Shown: positions 41,343 through 45,548 of the stretch, in pieces
Layout of the letters: each line of letters begins with the position of its first letter
Numbering within the stretch: the stretch's first letter is position 1
Source: an uncultured Lachnospiraceae bacterium
GTDB taxonomy: Bacteria > Bacillota > Clostridia > Lachnospirales > Lachnospiraceae
Length of the DNA stretch: 45,548 bases
Reading direction: 5' to 3'
NCBI GenBank assembly: GCA_910577165.1
Contig: CAJTLX010000023.1
Coordinates: 1 to 45,548, forward strand
Translations under genes and position numbers: made by a program
The notes under the pieces: model-generated
What the model saw: only the letters and a program-made list of their open reading frames with translations
Database searches by the model: none
What the model was told of the DNA's origin: nothing

Positions 41343-43259
41343 TTATCCCGCAATACTATTTCCTGTATAGAGCTGATAATATCTCCCTTTCTCCTCAATC
41401 AATTCATCATGTGTACCTCTCTCAATAATCCTGCCCTGTTCTAAGACCATAATACAATCGCTGTTCTTGACGGTTGAGAGTCTGTGTGCAATTACAAATG
41501 TTGTTCTGCCGTTCATCAGCTTATCCATGCCGTCCTGCACAATCCGCTCGGTTCTCGTATCGATCGAGGAAGTTGCCTCATCAAGAATTAACACCGGCGG
41601 GTCGGCGATCGCCGCGCGCGCAATGGCAAGAAGCTGGCGTTGCCCCTGCGAGAGATTTGCCCCGTCCCCGGTAAGCATTGTATTGTAACCGTCCGAAAGC
41701 CTGCGGATAAAGCCATCCGCATTCGCCAGTTTCGCCGCCGCATAGACTTCCTCGTCCGTCGCGTCCAGTTTCCCATAGCGAATATTATCCATTACTGTTC
41801 CGGTAAACAAGTGCGTATCCTGCAATACAATGCCGAGTGAACGGCGCAGATCACCCTTACAGATCTTGTTGATATTGATGCCGTCATATCGGATCTTTCC
41901 GTCCTGAATATCATAAAACCGATTAATTAAGTTTGTGATGGTTGTCTTGCCCGCACCAGTCGATCCAACAAAAGCGATCTTCTGCCCCGGCTCCGCAAAC
42001 ATCTTGATATTGTGCAGCACAATCTTTTCTTCATTGTAGCCAAAGTCCACATCGTCAAAAACCACTCTGCCCTCAAGTTCAATATAATCCGTTGTTCCCA
42101 GATCCTTATGGTAGTGTTTCCATGCCCAAAGCCCGGTGCGCTTCTCGCTCTCCACAAGCTTTCCGCCCTCGCGCTTTGCGTTGACCAAGGTCACATAGCC
42201 CTCGTCCGTCTCTGGCTTCTCGTCGAGAAGCTTGAAAATCCGGTCACCGCCGGCAAGTGCCATAATAATACTATTAAACTGCTGGCTAACCTGGTTAATT
42301 GGCATATTTAAGTTGCGGTTGTAGGTTAAGAAACTGACAAGCGCGCCAAGAGAAAAGCCAAAGATACCATTCAATGCCAAAATACCACCGACAATCGCGA
42401 TAATCACATAGCTGATATTGCCGATCTGCGCATTGATTGGTCCCAATACATTCGCAAATTTATTCGCGTTGTAAGCACTGTCAAACAATTCATCATTTAA
42501 CTGCACAAAGTGATCGGTACTCTCCTTCTCATGGCAGAATACCTTGACCACCTTCTGCCCCTCCATCATCTCCTCAATAAAGCCGTTGACTTCACCAAGA
42601 TTTTTCTGCTGGCGGATAAAAAATTTCCCGCTCTGTGCCGTCATCTTCTTTGTGACAAAAAGCATAATCCCAATCAGAAACAGCGCGAGTATCGTAAGCG
42701 GAATGTTAAGCAAAATCATGCTGATTAAGACACTTACAATGGTGATCACACTGTTGATTAACTGTGGGATGCTCTGACTTATCATCTGGCGCAGTGTGTC
42801 AACATCGTTGGTGTACATGGACATAATATCGCCGTGCGCGTGCGTATCAAAATATTTGATTGGAAGTGTTTCCATATGAAGAAACATTTCGTCGCGCAAA
42901 TTTTTCAAACTTCCCTGCGTCACATAGACCATCATTCTTGTATTTAAGTATGCGGCGACAATACCGATGGCATAAAAGCACGCCACCCGCCCAATCGCAC
43001 TAAGCAGTCCGCTGTAATCCGGTGTGATCCCCATCGCGGAATCCGCGAGCAACGGCTCAATATACTGATCAATTAAATTTTTGGTAAACCATGTTCCCTG
43101 TACATTTGCAAGTACACTCACAACAATACATACAAGTACTATAATGCAATGAGGAAGATAATTTTTTGTTACAAAACCGATAATCCTCTTTAAAATCTTT
43201 CCCGGATTTTCCACCGTGGGCTTCATGCCCCTTGGCACTGGTCTTCCTGGTCCTGGCAT
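41343..43259 (-). CDS. ABC exporter half-transporter, catalytic partner (cassette 2)
   Basis: The 638-aa protein has an exporter membrane domain (about 35-340) and an ATPase domain with Walker A GSTGAGKTT, Q-loop LQDTH, signature LSQGQ, intact Walker B VLILDEATSSIDTRTE and H-loop AHRLST. It supplies the catalytic Glu of the heterodimer and is the intact counterpart of the deleted protein at 6036-7847. The start overlaps the upstream stop as TAATG, as in cassette 1. An extra stretch of about 30 residues before the ATPase domain (ESEKRTGLWAWKHYHKDLGT) is not in the cassette 1 protein. Confidence 0.92.
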   Translation of the reverse strand: MPGPGRPVPRGMKPTVENPGKILKRIIGFVTKNYLPHCIIVLVCIVVSVLANVQGTWFTKNLIDQYIEPLLADSAMGITPDYSGLLSAIGRVACFYAIGIVAAYLNTRMMVYVTQGSLKNLRDEMFLHMETLPIKYFDTHAHGDIMSMYTNDVDTLRQMISQSIPQLINSVITIVSVLISMILLNIPLTILALFLIGIMLFVTKKMTAQSGKFFIRQQKNLGEVNGFIEEMMEGQKVVKVFCHEKESTDHFVQLNDELFDSAYNANKFANVLGPINAQIGNISYVIIAIVGGILALNGIFGFSLGALVSFLTYNRNLNMPINQVSQQFNSIIMALAGGDRIFKLLDEKPETDEGYVTLVNAKREGGKLVESEKRTGLWAWKHYHKDLGTTDYIELEGRVVFDDVDFGYNEEKIVLHNIKMFAEPGQKIAFVGSTGAGKTTITNLINRFYDIQDGKIRYDGININKICKGDLRRSLGIVLQDTHLFTGTVMDNIRYGKLDATDEEVYAAAKLANADGFIRRLSDGYNTMLTGDGANLSQGQRQLLAIARAAIADPPVLILDEATSSIDTRTERIVQDGMDKLMNGRTTFVIAHRLSTVKNSDCIMVLEQGRIIERGTHDELIEEKGRYYQLYTGNSIAG

Positions 43260-45019
43260 TAAGCCTCACCTCCATTCTCATCAAAATCTCCGCTGCCTCC
43301 GGTCTGGGATTCGTAGACATCGCGGTAGATCTCATTGTTTGCCAGCAGCTCCTCATGCGTGCCAACGCCGTTAATCTTTCCGTCATCAAGTACCAGAATG
43401 CGGTCAGCGTGCTGTACACTTGAAATGCGCTGTGCAATAATCAATTTCGTTGTTTTTGGAATCTCTGTTGCAAAGGCATGACGAATCTTCGCGTCCGTCG
43501 CGGTATCGACCGCACTTGTACTGTCATCAAGAATCAAAATCTTCGGCTTTTTCAACAATGCTCTCGCGATACAGAGCCTCTGCTTCTGACCGCCCGAAAC
43601 GTTACTTCCGCCCTGCTCAATATAAGTATTGTATCTGTCCGGAAATTTCTCGATAAATTCATCTGCGCAGGCAAGCTTGCAGGCATGGATGCACTCTTCC
43701 TCCGTCGCGTTCTTATCACCCCAGCGCAAATTTTCTAAGATTGTGCCAGAAAAAAGTACATTTTTCTGAAGCACAACACTGACCTCATTGCGCAGCGTCT
43801 CGATATCGTACTCGCGCACATCCCTTCCGCCAACCATCACACTTCCCGCCGTTACATCGTATAGGCGGCTGATCAGATTGACCAGGCTCGACTTTGAACT
43901 GCCCGTTCCGCCGATAATTCCGATCGTTTCACCAGAACGAATCTTTAAATCGATATCCGTTAGAACACGTTTATCATCTCCTGCATTGTAGCCGAAATCC
44001 ACATGGTCAAAGACAATGCTGCCATCCTTTACTTCATTGCAAGGATTTTCTGGATTGACCAGATCCGCTTTCTCGTCAAGTACCTCAGCGATACGCCTCG
44101 CGCTTGCAACACTCATTGACATCATCACGAAAATCATGGAAACCATCATCAGATTCATCAGGATCGTCATACAGTAGGACAAAAGACTGGTAAGTTCACC
44201 CGTTGTAAGCTCCATATTATTTGATCCGACAATCAGTTTCGCGCCGAACCAGCTAATCAGCAAAATACAGGTGTACACAGTAATCTGCATTACTGGATTG
44301 TTGTAAGCTACAGTCTTCTCCGCCTTTACAAACATATTGTAGATCCCGTTGCTCGCCGCCTGAAATTTTTTCTTCTCGTGATCCTCGCGCACATAGGCTT
44401 TCACCACGCGGATGGCGGATACATTCTCCTGCACACTCGCATTTAACTCATCATATTTCGGGAAGGCCGCACTAAAATACTTCATTGCATGGCTGATAAT
44501 AAATGCTAACACACAGGAGAGCAAAATCATGGCAATCAAATAGATGGAAGCCATTTTCGCACTGATCACAAAGGACATGATCATCGCAAGTACTAAACTT
44601 ACCGGTGCGCGCATACACATACGAAGGATCATCTGGTAGGAATTCTGCACATTTGTTACATCCGTGGTCAGACGGGTCACAAGTCCCGCTGTGCTGAATT
44701 TGTCAATATTGGAAAAGGCAAAAGTTTGAATATTGTCAAACATTCCTTTTCTTAAATTCTTGGCAAAACCTGTTGAAGCTTTCGCCCCGTATATCCCTCC
44801 CATTACTCCCGCAAAAAGCCCAACGCCCGCAATCACGACCATCACGCCGCCGACCGCAAGGATATGTCCCATATCCCCCTTTTGCACGCCATCATCAATC
44901 AGCGACGCAAACAGATAGGGAATCATCATTTCCATCATTACTTCAAGGATCATAAAGATCGGTGTCGCGATGGATGGCTTTTTGTATTCCTTAATATAAG
45001 CCGCTAATGTTTTTAACAC
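43259..45019 (-). CDS. ABC exporter half-transporter, degenerate-site partner (cassette 2)
   Basis: The 586-aa protein has Walker A GGTGSSKSS, signature VSGGQ, Walker B ILILDDSTSAVD and switch AQRISS: Asp replaces the catalytic Glu and Gln replaces the switch His, the normal degenerate half of a heterodimeric exporter. The P-loop GGTGSSKSS also has Ser in place of the usual Gly before Lys, which is unusual. It is encoded just after marR (4 bp gap) and before the catalytic half. AAAAGGAGG precedes the ATG. Confidence 0.92.
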   Translation of the reverse strand: MLKTLAAYIKEYKKPSIATPIFMILEVMMEMMIPYLFASLIDDGVQKGDMGHILAVGGVMVVIAGVGLFAGVMGGIYGAKASTGFAKNLRKGMFDNIQTFAFSNIDKFSTAGLVTRLTTDVTNVQNSYQMILRMCMRAPVSLVLAMIMSFVISAKMASIYLIAMILLSCVLAFIISHAMKYFSAAFPKYDELNASVQENVSAIRVVKAYVREDHEKKKFQAASNGIYNMFVKAEKTVAYNNPVMQITVYTCILLISWFGAKLIVGSNNMELTTGELTSLLSYCMTILMNLMMVSMIFVMMSMSVASARRIAEVLDEKADLVNPENPCNEVKDGSIVFDHVDFGYNAGDDKRVLTDIDLKIRSGETIGIIGGTGSSKSSLVNLISRLYDVTAGSVMVGGRDVREYDIETLRNEVSVVLQKNVLFSGTILENLRWGDKNATEEECIHACKLACADEFIEKFPDRYNTYIEQGGSNVSGGQKQRLCIARALLKKPKILILDDSTSAVDTATDAKIRHAFATEIPKTTKLIIAQRISSVQHADRILVLDDGKINGVGTHEELLANNEIYRDVYESQTGGSGDFDENGGEA

Positions 45020-45022
45020 ATT

Positions 45023-45481
45023 TTATTCCTCCTTTTCAATTTTTTGTTTTGCTGCATTTTGCCGCATCTTATTCACTATGCTAAAGAAAACCTCCCGCTC
45101 TTCCTTTGTGATTCCGCATTCCATATCCTTATGTAGCTGGTCGATAACCGCAATCGTTTGAAGATGAATTTCTTCGCCCTTTTTTGTTAGTCGGATTTTT
45201 TTTAGTCTTCCATCCTTTTTGTCAGGTGTGCGTGTCAAATATCCTTTTTCTTCCATCAACTGTAAAACATTCGTCACACTGGACTTGCCGATCTCATATT
45301 CCTTGACAATATCCCTGGGATAAATGTCCCTGTCACTGTTGTGATAGAGGTAGCCGAGAATATGCCCATGTAACACGGTCACTTCATCGAAACCACAGGC
45401 CGCAAGCCTCTCATGGATCGTGCGGATAATAATGTGATGCATCTTCTTAAATTCAAAACATAATACACGCTCCTTTTCCAC
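45023..45481 (-). CDS. MarR-family transcriptional regulator (cassette 2)
   Basis: The 152-aa winged-helix protein has a MarR helix-turn-helix (IYPRDIVKEYEIGKSSVTNVLQLMEEKGYL) and wing (TPDKKDGRLKKIRLTKKG, with the conserved D-x-R). It begins with GTG after GGAGGAGATT and is the first gene of the MarR-ABC-ABC operon, probably controlling the exporter. It shares architecture with the MarR protein at 9.7-10.2 kb, but sequence identity is low outside the fold. Confidence 0.92.
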   Translation of the reverse strand: MEKERVLCFEFKKMHHIIIRTIHERLAACGFDEVTVLHGHILGYLYHNSDRDIYPRDIVKEYEIGKSSVTNVLQLMEEKGYLTRTPDKKDGRLKKIRLTKKGEEIHLQTIAVIDQLHKDMECGITKEEREVFFSIVNKMRQNAAKQKIEKEE

Positions 45482-45492
45482 AATCTCCTCCT

Positions 45493-45548
45493 TATTTAGA
45501 GTTCCGCAAGTGTCCTTCCTGTACCCACTACTTAGGAGGGATTTTGTT
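45493..45548 (-). repeat. dispersed palindromic element, copy D (cut by window end)
   Basis: This is the right half of the element seen at 9616-9734: the end box AGAGTTCCGCAAGTGTCC, then GTACCCACT and GGGATTTTGTT match copy A in order and spacing. It lies directly upstream of the marR ribosome binding site of cassette 2. Confidence 0.6.

Overview
This 45.5 kb window looks like chromosomal DNA from a low-to-mid GC anaerobic Firmicute, most likely a Lachnospiraceae-type Clostridium relative. The reasons are AGGAGG-type ribosome binding sites before almost every gene, TTGACA/TATAAT promoters, a four-subunit pyruvate:ferredoxin oxidoreductase, BceRS-like signalling, a DUF4358 lipoprotein beside an MBOAT/DHHW pair, and many multidrug-type ABC exporters and small-molecule regulators. 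No rRNA, tRNA or CRISPR array was seen. The taxonomy is inferred from gene style and was not searched.

Layout. 1-4.9 kb (minus): a BceR-like response regulator, a roughly 560-nt structured leader, an ABC-F ATPase, a BceS-like histidine kinase and a rhomboid protease; this may be an antibiotic-stress locus. 5.2-5.4 kb (plus): a promoter-terminator pair that may make a small RNA. 5.4-10.2 kb (minus): MarR regulator, heterodimeric ABC exporter, cytidylate-kinase-like protein. In this exporter the half that should carry the catalytic Walker B glutamate has lost 11 residues there. 10.5-10.8 kb: a decayed TetR gene. 10.9-15.7 kb (minus): DUF4358 lipoprotein, ECF sigma factor, anti-sigma-like membrane protein, MBOAT acyltransferase and DHHW protein, probably a sigma-controlled surface O-acylation unit. 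15.8-19.5 kb (minus): methyltransferase, GH88/GH105-like hydrolase, APH-like kinase, GNAT. 19.9-21.1 kb (plus): AraC regulator and a small protein. 21.3-25.4 kb (minus): porGDAB followed by a LysR regulator. 25.6-28.9 kb (minus): GNAT, RtcB-like RNA ligase, MerR/GyrI-like regulator. 29.4-30.8 kb (plus): GNAT and two unknown proteins.

30.8-41.2 kb (plus) is a defence island that appears to be one transcription unit between a strong promoter and a bidirectional terminator: SNF2-type helicase with a PLD-like N-terminus, DUF4391 protein, a 125-aa unknown, type III Mod methyltransferase, DUF1016 (PD-(D/E)XK) nuclease and type III Res. It reads as a type III restriction-modification system extended by a second helicase and a second nuclease. 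41.3-45.5 kb (minus) holds a second, intact MarR-ABC-ABC cassette parallel to the one at 6-10 kb.

A second layer lies in the spacers. At least four roughly 90-120 bp palindromic repeats (about 9.6, 17.8, 22.2 and 45.5 kb) sit between a stop codon and the next gene, end in a conserved GAACTTAAAAT-like box just before the next ribosome binding site, and share a loop consensus. A different multi-hairpin repeat occurs twice in the ABC-F leader, and another palindromic array lies upstream of rtcB.
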